64,000 nt of DNA, taken from NCBI GenBank assembly GCA_963822905.1, contig CAWGJF010000003.1:62001-126000 (forward strand), read 5' to 3'. Position numbers and translations under genes: made by a program. Below, in pieces: positions 7,728 to 16,758 of this stretch. The stretch's first letter is position 1. The number at the start of each line of letters is the position of its first letter. The notes beneath the pieces were generated by a model. It searched no databases and was not told the origin of the DNA. It saw only the letters and a program-made list of their open reading frames with translations. The stretch is from CAWGJF01 sp963822905 (lineage in GTDB: Bacteria > Bacteroidota > Ignavibacteria > Ignavibacteriales > Ignavibacteriaceae).

Positions 7728-9848
7728 ATGAGAAATAAAATCATGATCAGCAAATTCGAATCTGGATTTCAAATGATCATCTTTATTGTGTTTATAATTT
7801 TCAGCTGCAATTTAAATGCACAATGGTTCTGGCAAAATCCTTTACCACAGGGAAATGTTTTAAAAGAAATTTTCTTTGTCGATAACACGACAAGCCTCGC
7901 AATTGGTGATGCTGGTATGATTATTAAATCAACAGATAATGGGAATAGCTGGCTTATTAAAGAAAGCGGAACAACTCAAAACCTTGAGGATATTTTTTTT
8001 ATTGACTCGAATACCGGGTTTGCAGTTGGTTGGAATGGTGCCATTATTAAAACAACGGATGGCGGAGAAACGTGGTCGAGCCAGGTTAGCGGAGTTATTA
8101 ATCATTTAATGGCAGTTACATTTCCAAATCAAAATACCGGATTTGTTGTTGGTGTTGGAGGAAAAATTTTGAAAACAACAGATGGAGGAAATAATTGGAC
8201 TTCACAAATAAGCGGAACAACATTTTGGTTGCGCGATGTTTCTTTTCTTGATGAGATGAACGGGGTAGCTGTAGGTGATCTTGGAACTGTTCTAAAAACT
8301 ACCGATGGCGGCAGCAATTGGATTAACCTAATAAGCGGTACTGCCAGTGCCCTTACAAATTTATTTATTTTCGATTTGAATAACTGGATTGTGGTTGGTG
8401 ATTTAGGAACTATTATCAAAACTACGAATGCAGGAAGTAGCTGGAGTTTTAAAACCAGCGGAGTAAATACAATAATTCGCAGTGTATTTTTTACGGATTT
8501 ACAAAATGGAATAGCCGTAGGCTGGTTCGGATCAATACTAAATACAACCGACGGAGGTGAAACCTGGAATAACCTGGTAAGCGGAACAAATAATGAACTT
8601 CACTCTGCTTTTTTTATTGATGGAAATAATGGGTTTGTTGTTGGACAGGCAGGTACAATTCTTCAGACAACTAACAGGGGAATTGACTGGACTAATCTTA
8701 CAAAGGGATCAACAACAGTGTTTACAGAAGTTAGTTTTACAGATTTAAACAATGGAACTGCTGTGGGTTTTGGTGGAGAGATATACAGAACAACTAACGG
8801 CGGTAATGATTGGATAAACCAAACAAGCGGGACATCAGCCATACTTTATGGAGTTTCATTCACAGATGCAAATAATGGTTCTGTGGTTGGATCATCAGGT
8901 ACAATTCTTCGAACCACAGACGGAGGAAACAATTGGTTTGTACAAAACGGCGGAACGACAAATCTTCTTTATTCAGTTACATTCTTAGATTCAAATACGG
9001 GTACTGCAGTAGGAAATTCTGGTACAATAATCAAAACAACAAATGGCGGAAACAACTGGTTCAATCAAAACAGTGGCACAACAAACTGGCTTGAAGGAGT
9101 TCATTTCTCAGATGTGAATAACGGAATTGCTGTTGGAATTTCGGGTACAATTCTCAGAACTACAGACGGAGGCAACAATTGGATTATGCAATCTTCCAAT
9201 ATAACCAACAGGCTTACATCAGTTTTTATGATTGATGCTAATACTGCAACGGCAGTCGGTACTGATGGAACAATCCTGAAAACAACAGACGGCGGAAACA
9301 ACTGGTTCCTGCAAAACAGTGGAGTAACATCTGTTCTGTATGGAGTTTCATTTACAAATTTGAATAACGGACTTGTCGTGGGCAATAACGGGGTAATTTT
9401 AAAGACAACAAATGGTGGAGATAACTGGATTCAACAAGAAAGCGGAACAACTAATAACCTTCTTGGAGTCTCATTTATAGAACCGAGTGCTGCAACTGTG
9501 GTTGGAAGTTCGGGAACAATATTAAAAACTACAAACGGCGGAGTTACTTTTATTAATGAAGATGAGGAACTAAAAACACAACCAGATAAATACTTGCTCG
9601 AACAAAATTATCCGAACCCGTTTAACCCATCAACAACTATTAGTTTTACAATTCCAATAAAAGAATTCGTAAGCTTGAAAGTTTATGATGTTATGGGTAA
9701 TGAAGTTGTCACATTGATTGATGAAGTGATACACGCAGGCTTTCATTCAATTGATTTTAGAGCAAGCGGTTTATCAAGCGGAATTTATTTTTACAAATTG
9801 CGGGCTGGTAGTTTTTCAGAGACTAAAAAGCTTGTTCTAATTAAATAA
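7728..9848 (+). CDS. T9SS-sorted protein with 14 Ycf48-like repeats
   Basis: This 706-residue protein has a signal peptide ending near residue 35 (CNLNAQW). It then carries 14 tandem repeats of about 41 residues, each of the form G(T/S)I(L/I)KTT(D/N)GGNNW, a short SGTTN loop and a strand ending in G(T/I)AVG. This is the photosystem II assembly/Ycf48 beta-propeller repeat; 14 would make two 7-bladed propellers. A T9SS sorting domain begins at EQNYPNPFNPSTTISFTI and here lacks any palindrome. No strong ribosome-binding site is visible; an in-frame ATG at 7743 is an alternative start. Surface location is expected; the ligand is unknown. Confidence 0.9.
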   Translation: MRNKIMISKFESGFQMIIFIVFIIFSCNLNAQWFWQNPLPQGNVLKEIFFVDNTTSLAIGDAGMIIKSTDNGNSWLIKESGTTQNLEDIFFIDSNTGFAVGWNGAIIKTTDGGETWSSQVSGVINHLMAVTFPNQNTGFVVGVGGKILKTTDGGNNWTSQISGTTFWLRDVSFLDEMNGVAVGDLGTVLKTTDGGSNWINLISGTASALTNLFIFDLNNWIVVGDLGTIIKTTNAGSSWSFKTSGVNTIIRSVFFTDLQNGIAVGWFGSILNTTDGGETWNNLVSGTNNELHSAFFIDGNNGFVVGQAGTILQTTNRGIDWTNLTKGSTTVFTEVSFTDLNNGTAVGFGGEIYRTTNGGNDWINQTSGTSAILYGVSFTDANNGSVVGSSGTILRTTDGGNNWFVQNGGTTNLLYSVTFLDSNTGTAVGNSGTIIKTTNGGNNWFNQNSGTTNWLEGVHFSDVNNGIAVGISGTILRTTDGGNNWIMQSSNITNRLTSVFMIDANTATAVGTDGTILKTTDGGNNWFLQNSGVTSVLYGVSFTNLNNGLVVGNNGVILKTTNGGDNWIQQESGTTNNLLGVSFIEPSAATVVGSSGTILKTTNGGVTFINEDEELKTQPDKYLLEQNYPNPFNPSTTISFTIPIKEFVSLKVYDVMGNEVVTLIDEVIHAGFHSIDFRASGLSSGIYFYKLRAGSFSETKKLVLIK

Positions 9849-9854
9849 TTTCTA

Positions 9855-9882
9855 GCTTTCTTATTTATAAAAGAAGAAAGTC
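9855..9882 (+). terminator. Weak stem-loop after the Ycf48-repeat gene
   Basis: Short arms CTTTCTT and AAGAAAG are followed by TCTTT. A plausible but weak terminator. Confidence 0.3.
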
Positions 9883-10051
9883 TTTAAACACTTTTACGAA
9901 TCAGACATCTGTTTTTTTGAGATCAACATTTAACTTTTGACAATTAGTATTTTCCCTCCTTGATAATTGCGCATTAAATTAATTTGTGGTAGTTTTAAAC
10001 GTCATTACCTCTCGTGAAAAATCATCAATATCAATAAGCATGGAGGTTTTT

Positions 10052-11641
10052 ATGTTTAAAGCTCTACTTAGTTTAACACTTTCAATTTTGTTTGCCTCAT
10101 TCCTTTATTCACAAGAAGAGTTTTCTCAACAGTATATTGAAGAACATGGCGATGGTATTAAAACGATAGAAACGAATTACAATGATTCCCAAATGGCACT
10201 GAACTGGACAAGTCTTCCAGATGCACCTGAACCTTTTGGACGATCAATTGGTGGCACAATTGGGGATTTTGTTTACGTTTTCTGTGGGCAGGCAAATAAT
10301 AGCATGGCAGCGGCATATAAAATTTCTACAAATACCTGGAATGCATCAACCCCGGCGTCAGATCCTAGTTATAATAGCAGTTTTGTAGTAGCTGGAGGCG
10401 AGTTGTATAAAATCTCTGGAACTGGAGCAGTTACAACATTAGAAAAATTTACTCCTGATGGAACGGGTACAGGTACCTGGACTGTATTAACTGGGGGTCC
10501 TACGGATGTTATGAATGCTCAAAACTCGGCTGCATGGGATGGTGGAGATTATATTTATGTACATAGTTCAAACTATAGTACAACTTCCCCGGCTTCATAT
10601 TTATCAAGGTACAGTATCTCAGGAGATTCATGGACAACATTAACACCAACAACTATAATAAAAAGATATCCCGGGCTAGTTTATCATAATGGGTTTTTGT
10701 ACTTAATTGGTGGATTAGTTCCCACGGGTGGTGATCAAACAGAATGTGCTAAATATGAAATAGCAACCGATACCTGGAGCTCAATTGCTCCCTTGCCGGA
10801 AGCTGTTAATTTCTGTAAATGGACTACAACAGTGGTAGATAATCTTGTTGTTCTTGTTGGTTCGGGAGGCGGTTATACAAGTTATCCTGCAAACCCGAAA
10901 ATATTTTATTATGATATTACTGCAAATAGCTGGACCTATGATAGTGATACACCAGCAACAAGAGGTTTGGCCCTTGCATTTTATCTCCCCTCACTAGCAA
11001 AGGTTTTTTTTGGTGGTGGGAACGAAGGTGGATCCTCAACAAATTACCAGGCTTCCTGTTGGTCTGGTGATGGTGGATTTGTTCCGGTTGAACTCATTTC
11101 ATTTAGTGTTTCTGTTTCCGGAAGCAATATTGAGTTGAACTGGCAAACAGCAACGGAGACAAATAACTCCGGTTTTGAAATTGAAAGAAGCCTTGATAAT
11201 CTGAATTTTTCAGAAATTGGTTTTGTTCCCGGATCAGGGACTACAACTGAACCAATGAACTACAATTATTCGGATAACTCGGTTGGTTCTGGTAAATACT
11301 ACTATCGATTAAAACAAGTTGATTATGATGGTAGTTTCGATTACTCAAATGTTGTTTATGTGGAAATTGGTTTGCCATCTGAGTTCAGTCTTGAGCAGAA
11401 CTATCCTAACCCGTTTAATCCATCGACAAAAATTAGCTTCACAATTCCAACGAAAGAATTTGTGAGTCTTAAGGTTTACGATATTATGGGTAATGAAGTT
11501 ACAAAATTAGTTAATGAAGAAATGCCGGCCGGGTCCTATTCAAAGTATTTCAACGCTTCTGGTTTATCCAGTGGAACTTACTTTTATAAATTACAGGCAG
11601 GAAACAAAATTCAGACTCAGAAGATGATACTTATGAAGTAG
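10052..11641 (+). CDS. T9SS-sorted Kelch-repeat protein
   Basis: The start is the ATG at 10052, preceded by GGAGG (10042-10046) and followed by a signal peptide (MFKALLSLTLSILFASFLYS). An in-frame GTG at 9986 has neither. The mature part has Kelch-type blades (for example GDFVYVFCGQ, HNGFLYLIGG, then an A-K-Y-E-x-A-T-D-T-W strand), forming a galactose-oxidase-like propeller. A fibronectin-like module (VPVELISFSVSVSG ... GTTTE ... YRLKQVDYDGSFDYS) and a T9SS sorting domain (NYPNPFNPSTKISFTI) follow. Its module and tail are closely related to the broken gene at 5950-7606, so it serves as the undisturbed reference for the insertions there. Confidence 0.9.
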   Translation: MFKALLSLTLSILFASFLYSQEEFSQQYIEEHGDGIKTIETNYNDSQMALNWTSLPDAPEPFGRSIGGTIGDFVYVFCGQANNSMAAAYKISTNTWNASTPASDPSYNSSFVVAGGELYKISGTGAVTTLEKFTPDGTGTGTWTVLTGGPTDVMNAQNSAAWDGGDYIYVHSSNYSTTSPASYLSRYSISGDSWTTLTPTTIIKRYPGLVYHNGFLYLIGGLVPTGGDQTECAKYEIATDTWSSIAPLPEAVNFCKWTTTVVDNLVVLVGSGGGYTSYPANPKIFYYDITANSWTYDSDTPATRGLALAFYLPSLAKVFFGGGNEGGSSTNYQASCWSGDGGFVPVELISFSVSVSGSNIELNWQTATETNNSGFEIERSLDNLNFSEIGFVPGSGTTTEPMNYNYSDNSVGSGKYYYRLKQVDYDGSFDYSNVVYVEIGLPSEFSLEQNYPNPFNPSTKISFTIPTKEFVSLKVYDIMGNEVTKLVNEEMPAGSYSKYFNASGLSSGTYFYKLQAGNKIQTQKMILMK

Positions 11642-11666
11642 TTCTAATAGTTTTTATTTATTAACG

Positions 11667-11696
11667 AGCCCTGCTGATACTCAGCGGGGCTTTTTT
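11667..11696 (+). terminator. Rho-independent terminator
   Basis: An 11-bp stem (AGCCCTGCTGA / TCAGCGGGGCT, one G-T pair) with a TAC loop is followed by six T residues. It closes the surface-protein block. Confidence 0.92.
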
Positions 11697-11786
11697 AATT
11701 GGTCTTATTTATTTGCTTCTTTCATCTTTTCCACTTAAACTTCCAGAAATCAATTGAGGGCATCACATTTTTATTGGGATAATAAA

Positions 11787-13001
11787 ATGAATAAGAATAG
11801 TTCCATCACTTTTCTTTGTGTCTCATCGTATGAAAAAGGACACGACTTTATGCGTGAGTGTAAAGAACAAGGTTGTCGTGTACTTCTGCTGACATCCAAA
11901 AGTCTGGAAAGCGCTCCCTGGCCCAAAGATGCAATCGATGAGATTTTTTATATACCTGATAAAAACAAAGACTGGAATTTGCGTGATGTTATTTATGGTG
12001 CCAGTTTTCTTGCAAGAAAAGAAAAATTAGACAGGATCGTAGCTCTCGATGACTTTGATGTTGAAAAAGCTGCTGCATTACGCGAGCATTTACGCATTCC
12101 CGGAATGGGAGATACAACTGCAAGATATTTTCGAGATAAGCTTGCAATGAGAATGCGTGCGCAAGAAAAAAATATTCCTGTCCCGGAGTTTCTTCACATT
12201 TTAAATCATGATGCAATTAATGATTTCAGCAAGCGGGTTAAATTTCCTTTTATTATTAAGCCGAGAATGCTTGCCGGTGCACACGGCTTGAAGAAAGTTA
12301 ATAATGAAAAAGAAATGTGGGACAGAATAAATAGCCTTGGTGATGAGCAATCTTTCTTCCTGATGGAAAGATTTATTCCAGGCAACATTTATCATGTTGA
12401 CTCTATTATTTATGAAAATGAAATCAGGTTTGCTATGGCAAGTCAGTATGGCAAGCCCCCGTTTGAAGTTGCCCACGAAGGAAGAGTTTTTTCGAGCAGG
12501 ACTGTTGAGTACGGATCAGATAAAGAGCGCAAGCTTCTTGATCTTAACGAAAAACTTTTGAAAGTGTTGGGGTTATTAAGAGGCATATCACATACAGAAT
12601 TTATTGAAGCAGATGAAGACGGAAAGTTTTATTTTCTTGAAACATCTGCAAGGGTTGGCGGCGCGAACCTTTCCGAGCTTGTGCTCGCGGCATCGGGAAT
12701 TAATTTGTGGAGAGAGTGGGCGAAAATTGAAATCTTAAGAGGTGAAGGCGAATATAAATATCCTGAAGTTAAAAATGATTATGCCGGAATTATTACTTCT
12801 CTTTCAAAACAGGAATATCCGGATCTTTCCGCTTACAATGATCCGGAAATTGTGTGGCGTTTAAATAAAGCTTACCATGCAGGTCTAATAGCAAAATCAA
12901 AGAGCTATCATAAAGTGGAAGAATTAGTTAATAAATACATTGAGAGATTTTATAACGACTTTTTCACGTCCGCACCAATGAAAGAAAAGCCGGGCGACTA
13001 G
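11787..13001 (+). CDS. ATP-grasp domain carboxylate ligase
   Basis: The ATG at 11787 is favoured over a TTG at 11754, whose extra residues are atypical. The 404-residue protein has an N-terminal Rossmann-like preATP-grasp domain (SITFLCVSSY...), then an ATP-grasp fold: KLAMRMRAQEKNIPVPEF, the P-loop-like FIIKPRMLAGAHGLKKV, the lid FFLMERFIPGNIYHVDS, and the metal/ATP site HTEFIEADEDGKFYFLETSAR. Such enzymes join a carboxylate to an amine or thiol through an acylphosphate; the substrate cannot be told. It precedes two fatty-acid desaturases, so a role in lipid tailoring is possible. A decayed copy of its last codons appears near 17761-17825. Confidence 0.85.
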   Translation: MNKNSSITFLCVSSYEKGHDFMRECKEQGCRVLLLTSKSLESAPWPKDAIDEIFYIPDKNKDWNLRDVIYGASFLARKEKLDRIVALDDFDVEKAAALREHLRIPGMGDTTARYFRDKLAMRMRAQEKNIPVPEFLHILNHDAINDFSKRVKFPFIIKPRMLAGAHGLKKVNNEKEMWDRINSLGDEQSFFLMERFIPGNIYHVDSIIYENEIRFAMASQYGKPPFEVAHEGRVFSSRTVEYGSDKERKLLDLNEKLLKVLGLLRGISHTEFIEADEDGKFYFLETSARVGGANLSELVLAASGINLWREWAKIEILRGEGEYKYPEVKNDYAGIITSLSKQEYPDLSAYNDPEIVWRLNKAYHAGLIAKSKSYHKVEELVNKYIERFYNDFFTSAPMKEKPGD

Positions 13002-13218
13002 AAGATTTTCTTTTACTTTACTTTGTAAAATAATTGTAAAACCCCATTTTCTTGCCTAATTTTCTTTTGATTGATCAATAACATAACTATTATTGGTTCA
13101 GAAGTCATAAACTTTACATGTCTCTGAGCAATCCCTGATTTTCTCATCATAGATGAGTAATTCCTGTAATGAGAGAAAAACGAATTATTTCTAATACAGT
13201 AACAAATTTGAAATAAGA

Positions 13219-14214
13219 ATGGAAATTATAATTCCTTTAGAAAAGACAGAATTAAAAGAAACGCAAAACAAAACAGAAGTGCTCAAACATCTTGAATCGA
13301 AAGTTAAAGAATGGATTGAAACTCATATTGCAAAAAGAAATTTGTGGTTCTCTTCAGACTATCTGCCTGCTGATGAAAAAATGAATGATGATAAAGAAAG
13401 CAACCTTCAAAAACTTCGTGAAAGAGTTAAGGGAATTAAAGATAGTGTTCGGGTAGCTTCTGCTTTAAACTTATTGACTGAAGAAGGATTGCCACATTTT
13501 CACAGGCTTATTGCACAATATCTTGGCGATAAAAGTTTTTGGTCTAAGTGGAATAATATGTGGACAGCAGAGGAAGACAGGCACGGTGGAGTATTGAGAG
13601 ATTATGCACGTGATGGGAGATTGTTCAGCTTTAAGGAAATTGAAATGATGCAGTTTCATTATATAGAAAACGGATTTAATCCTGACTGGGATAAGGATCC
13701 TTACCGTGTATTTGTTTATACAACTTTGCAGGAAAGAGCGACCCAGGTATCACACAAAAATACCGGCAAACTTGTTGGTGAAGATGAACCGATGCTTAAC
13801 GGAATTTTGAATAACATTGCAGCCGACGAAGCCAAACATTATACGTTTTATAGAAATGTATTTAAAGAAATATTAAAAATAGATCCTGATCGCGCACTTC
13901 AATCTGCGGCAACAATAATGCCTGCTATTGATATGCCTGGTAACTCAATGCCGAATTTCCGAGAAATGGCTGATGTTGTTAGAAGAGTTGGAATTTATGG
14001 TCCACGCCATTACAAAAAGATAGTTGAAGAAGTAATAAAATTTTGGGAGATAGAATTATTAAATGGATTAAATGATATTGCTCAAAAAGCCCAGGAAAAA
14101 ATTCTTTCTATTCCAAAGCGATTGGAAAAGGTTGCAGAGTATATTGAAAGAAAAACTGAATCAAAAACTTTTTCATTCGATTTTATATACAACCGGATTT
14201 TAGCTTTTGAGTAA
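13219..14214 (+). CDS. Acyl-ACP desaturase (ferritin-like, soluble)
   Basis: This 331-residue protein has the two diiron motifs of the soluble acyl-[acyl-carrier-protein] desaturases: EEDRHGGVLRDYARD (E-x-x-R-H) and AADEAKHYTFY (D-E-x-x-H). An intervening helix carries TTLQERATQVSH. Length and all-helical character fit the family (plant stearoyl-ACP desaturase, mycobacterial DesA). It would insert a double bond in ACP-bound fatty acids using O2 and an electron donor, implying at least some contact with oxygen. A membrane desaturase gene follows 59 bp downstream. Confidence 0.92.
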   Translation: MEIIIPLEKTELKETQNKTEVLKHLESKVKEWIETHIAKRNLWFSSDYLPADEKMNDDKESNLQKLRERVKGIKDSVRVASALNLLTEEGLPHFHRLIAQYLGDKSFWSKWNNMWTAEEDRHGGVLRDYARDGRLFSFKEIEMMQFHYIENGFNPDWDKDPYRVFVYTTLQERATQVSHKNTGKLVGEDEPMLNGILNNIAADEAKHYTFYRNVFKEILKIDPDRALQSAATIMPAIDMPGNSMPNFREMADVVRRVGIYGPRHYKKIVEEVIKFWEIELLNGLNDIAQKAQEKILSIPKRLEKVAEYIERKTESKTFSFDFIYNRILAFE

Positions 14215-14273
14215 GCAAACAAATAAGCGACTGGAATAAATTAGAAGATTAAAATTTAACAAGTGGGAATCTC

Positions 14274-15197
14274 ATGCTAAAAAATAAAGCAGACATTAAA
14301 AGCCTTATATACATATTTATCACCACGTCTCTCTTTATCGCTCAATGGATTTGGTTTGGTATGAATCCATTTTTATATACGTGGTTTTTATTTATGTCAG
14401 TTGCCGTCGCTGTGATGACTCACAATCACAACCACCTCCCGATGTGGAAATCCAAAATCCTTAATTTATTTACTGACTGGTGGCTTACTGTATTTTATGG
14501 TTTCCCCATTTTTGCATGGATACCGACGCACAATAAAAATCATCATCGTTATAATAACCGTGAGGGTGATGACTCGATTACATACCGGGTTAGTGAAAGA
14601 AATAATTTTCTTACACTTATGTCATATCCGTCAATAAGCGGATACTACCAGCAAAAAGCAATTATGAATTACCTGAAGGACATGAAGGCAAACAATAAAG
14701 AAAAATTTTGGGTATGCATTTCACAATATGCAATCCTGTTTTTGTGGATAGCAGCAGCTTTATTACTTGACTGGGAAAAAGCATTACTCTTTGTAATCAT
14801 TCCTCAACAGGTTTCTCTATTCAGTGTATTAATATTTAATTACGTGCAGCACGTTCATGCAAACGAAGAATCTGAATGGAATCATTCCAGGAACTTCACA
14901 GGCTTTTTAAATTTTCTACTTTTTAATAACGGCTATCATACCATTCACCATCATAAAGCAGGGCTGCACTGGAGCAAAGTCCCTGAAGCTCATAAAGAAA
15001 TTGAGCATAATATTGATTCGATTCTTCTCGAGAGAAGTTTCTGGTGGTATATATTTAGAAGTTATTTTCTCTCCGTCATTATTCCAAAATTCAGAACGAA
15101 ATCTATGAGACTGGAAAGGATTATGAGAGAAGAAATTGCCCGGAATAATGAGAAAATATCTGCTGATGGAATACAACCTGGGATGCAAGTATCTTAA
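14274..15197 (+). CDS. Membrane fatty-acid desaturase
   Basis: This 307-residue integral membrane protein has the three histidine clusters of the FA_desaturase family: HNHNH (residues ~43-47), HNKNHH (~84-89) and HTIHHHKAG (~223-231, preceded by YVQHVHAN), with hydrophobic helices between. It should introduce a double bond into acyl chains of lipids through a diiron centre. It is co-directional with the acyl-ACP desaturase. A decayed copy of its C-terminal third lies at 16474-16750, beyond the methyltransferase gene. Confidence 0.9.
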   Translation: MLKNKADIKSLIYIFITTSLFIAQWIWFGMNPFLYTWFLFMSVAVAVMTHNHNHLPMWKSKILNLFTDWWLTVFYGFPIFAWIPTHNKNHHRYNNREGDDSITYRVSERNNFLTLMSYPSISGYYQQKAIMNYLKDMKANNKEKFWVCISQYAILFLWIAAALLLDWEKALLFVIIPQQVSLFSVLIFNYVQHVHANEESEWNHSRNFTGFLNFLLFNNGYHTIHHHKAGLHWSKVPEAHKEIEHNIDSILLERSFWWYIFRSYFLSVIIPKFRTKSMRLERIMREEIARNNEKISADGIQPGMQVS

Positions 15198-15227
15198 CAC
15201 CTTCGGAAAAAGAATTTAAAAACAAAA

Positions 15228-16340
15228 CTAGGCGTGCTCTAACTCGGCAGTTTTCTTAAATTTATCATGTTCTCCCAAATTTGTGGTGCCGATAAACATT
15301 GTCCTGTCGAACCTATCCATATTTTTGTGACATACAATTTGATAAGCTGTTGAGCCTCCGTGTCTCCCGATCAGCACGGACCAGGCGAGGAAAATTTCAT
15401 AAATTCTAAAAATACGTTCCCCATATTTTTCAAGTACCTTATCTTTATTCGAAAGCCAATTGTTATACCACTTATTAATGGTAATTGAGTAGTGGTTCCC
15501 AATATTTTCAACTGAATGCACTTCAAAACCGACCTTTTCTATTCGATGTAAATCCCAATTTAATGGCATACTTGCATCGGCTCCGGAGAAAATATATTTA
15601 TTCATAAATAAGCCCCATACAAGATCTTCCTGATTCTCCTTCTGGAACAAGCTATTACGTTCTCGCAGACCTGCAATTTGTATATAAAAAAGACCATCGT
15701 CTTCAAGCAAATCATAGCACTGTTTCATGAATTTTTTAAAATATTTAATTCCAACGTGTTCAGCCATTTCCAGGCATGTAATTTTATTATACTTTTTGTC
15801 CTTTGGAATGTCTCTATAATCCATCGTCCAAATTTTTGCGCGATTTTCTACACCATACTCCCTTATTTGTCGCGTAGCCCATTCCGCGCCAGCCTGAGCA
15901 ATTGTTACTCCGGTTGTATTAACTCCATAATGTTTGGCCATATGAGCAACAAGAGTTCCCCAACCACATCCAATATCTAATAATTCTTCTCCTTCCTTAA
16001 GCTGCATTTTTTGAGCTATCAGGTTCATCTTATTTTCCTGTGCAACTTCAAGCGACTCATCTAAATTTTTAAAATAGCAACTGGTATAAATCATCTTTGG
16101 TCCCAAAAACCAACTGAATAAATCATTCTTATTATCATAGTGACTTCTTATAATTCTTTTATCCTGTTTTTGAGAATGAATAATTACTTCCGGAATCATC
16201 CTTAAAATGAAAAAATAATAATGCGGTGTGGCGAAATTAAAAGTGAAAATATCATTTTTATATTTCAGCAATTCCATAAAGCTGACTTTTATATCAACTT
16301 TTTCAGCAATGTAATCTTCAATGAAATGACCCATAGCCAC
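15228..16340 (-). CDS. Cyclopropane-fatty-acid synthase-type SAM methyltransferase
   Basis: This 370-residue protein uses a GTG start at 16340 (or the ATG at 16334); the frame stays open further upstream but without a good start. A short N-terminal helical region is followed by the SAM-binding motif LLDIGCGWGTLVAHMAKHYG, ITCLEMAEHVG and YIQIAG, typical of the CFA synthase/mycolic-acid and coclaurine-N-methyltransferase-like superfamily. The segment SHYDNKNDLFSWFLGPKMIY is characteristic. Beside two desaturases, methylation or cyclopropanation of an unsaturated acyl chain is the natural guess. It is divergent in orientation from them and sits between the desaturase gene and its pseudogene copy. 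Confidence 0.85.
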   Translation of the reverse strand: MAMGHFIEDYIAEKVDIKVSFMELLKYKNDIFTFNFATPHYYFFILRMIPEVIIHSQKQDKRIIRSHYDNKNDLFSWFLGPKMIYTSCYFKNLDESLEVAQENKMNLIAQKMQLKEGEELLDIGCGWGTLVAHMAKHYGVNTTGVTIAQAGAEWATRQIREYGVENRAKIWTMDYRDIPKDKKYNKITCLEMAEHVGIKYFKKFMKQCYDLLEDDGLFYIQIAGLRERNSLFQKENQEDLVWGLFMNKYIFSGADASMPLNWDLHRIEKVGFEVHSVENIGNHYSITINKWYNNWLSNKDKVLEKYGERIFRIYEIFLAWSVLIGRHGGSTAYQIVCHKNMDRFDRTMFIGTTNLGEHDKFKKTAELEHA

Positions 16341-16473
16341 TTTTTTCTTTAGATATCTTCCTGCTACTCTTGGGTTTTTTACTTCAATTAGATCAGTGAT
16401 AGTTTTCGTTATGATAGAGGCTCCCTTTGTATATAATCAATGCTACAAAAATAGAAAATTTTTAGGAGACTTT

Positions 16474-16750
16474 AACTTTTCTAATTTTGAATAACGGTCA
16501 TCAAATGACCATAAAGCGGACTTCATTGGAATAAGGTTCTGGATGCTCATAAAGAAATTGAACATAATATTAATCCGGTTCTTCTTGAGAGAAGTTTCTG
16601 GTGGTATATAATAAGGAGTTATTTCTTCTCCATCGTTATTCCTAAAATCAGAACAAAATCTATGAGACTGGAAAAGATTATGAAAGAAGAAATTGCCCGG
16701 AGAAATTAGGTAAGGTCTACTTATGGAATATAGCCAGAGATGTAGATATA
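16474..16750 (+). pseudogene. Decayed copy of the fatty-acid desaturase C-terminus
   Basis: The plus strand here aligns with the end of the desaturase gene (~14915-15195). Shared blocks include GCTCATAAAGAAATTGA, AGAAGTTTCTGGTGGTATAT and ATGAGACTGGAAA, and similarity continues past a premature TAG (16707-16709) into the region matching the intact gene's last codons. Small indels and the lack of any 5' part show that it is non-functional. It fills most of the gap between the methyltransferase and ppk2 genes. Confidence 0.88.
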
Positions 16751-16758
16751 CTGACGAA

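Noticed and set aside
9101..9385. Antisense open frames over the repeat protein and many others
   Set aside because: They are shadows of strongly supported genes, without ribosome-binding sites or recognisable protein features.
7860..9560. Tandem DNA repeat or CRISPR-like array
   Set aside because: The periodicity is 123 nt and in frame; it is the Ycf48 protein repeat within a single gene. No spacer-repeat structure exists anywhere in the window.
9986..10051. GTG start for the Kelch protein
   Set aside because: No ribosome-binding site, and the added residues precede a complete signal peptide whose own ATG (10052) has GGAGG upstream.
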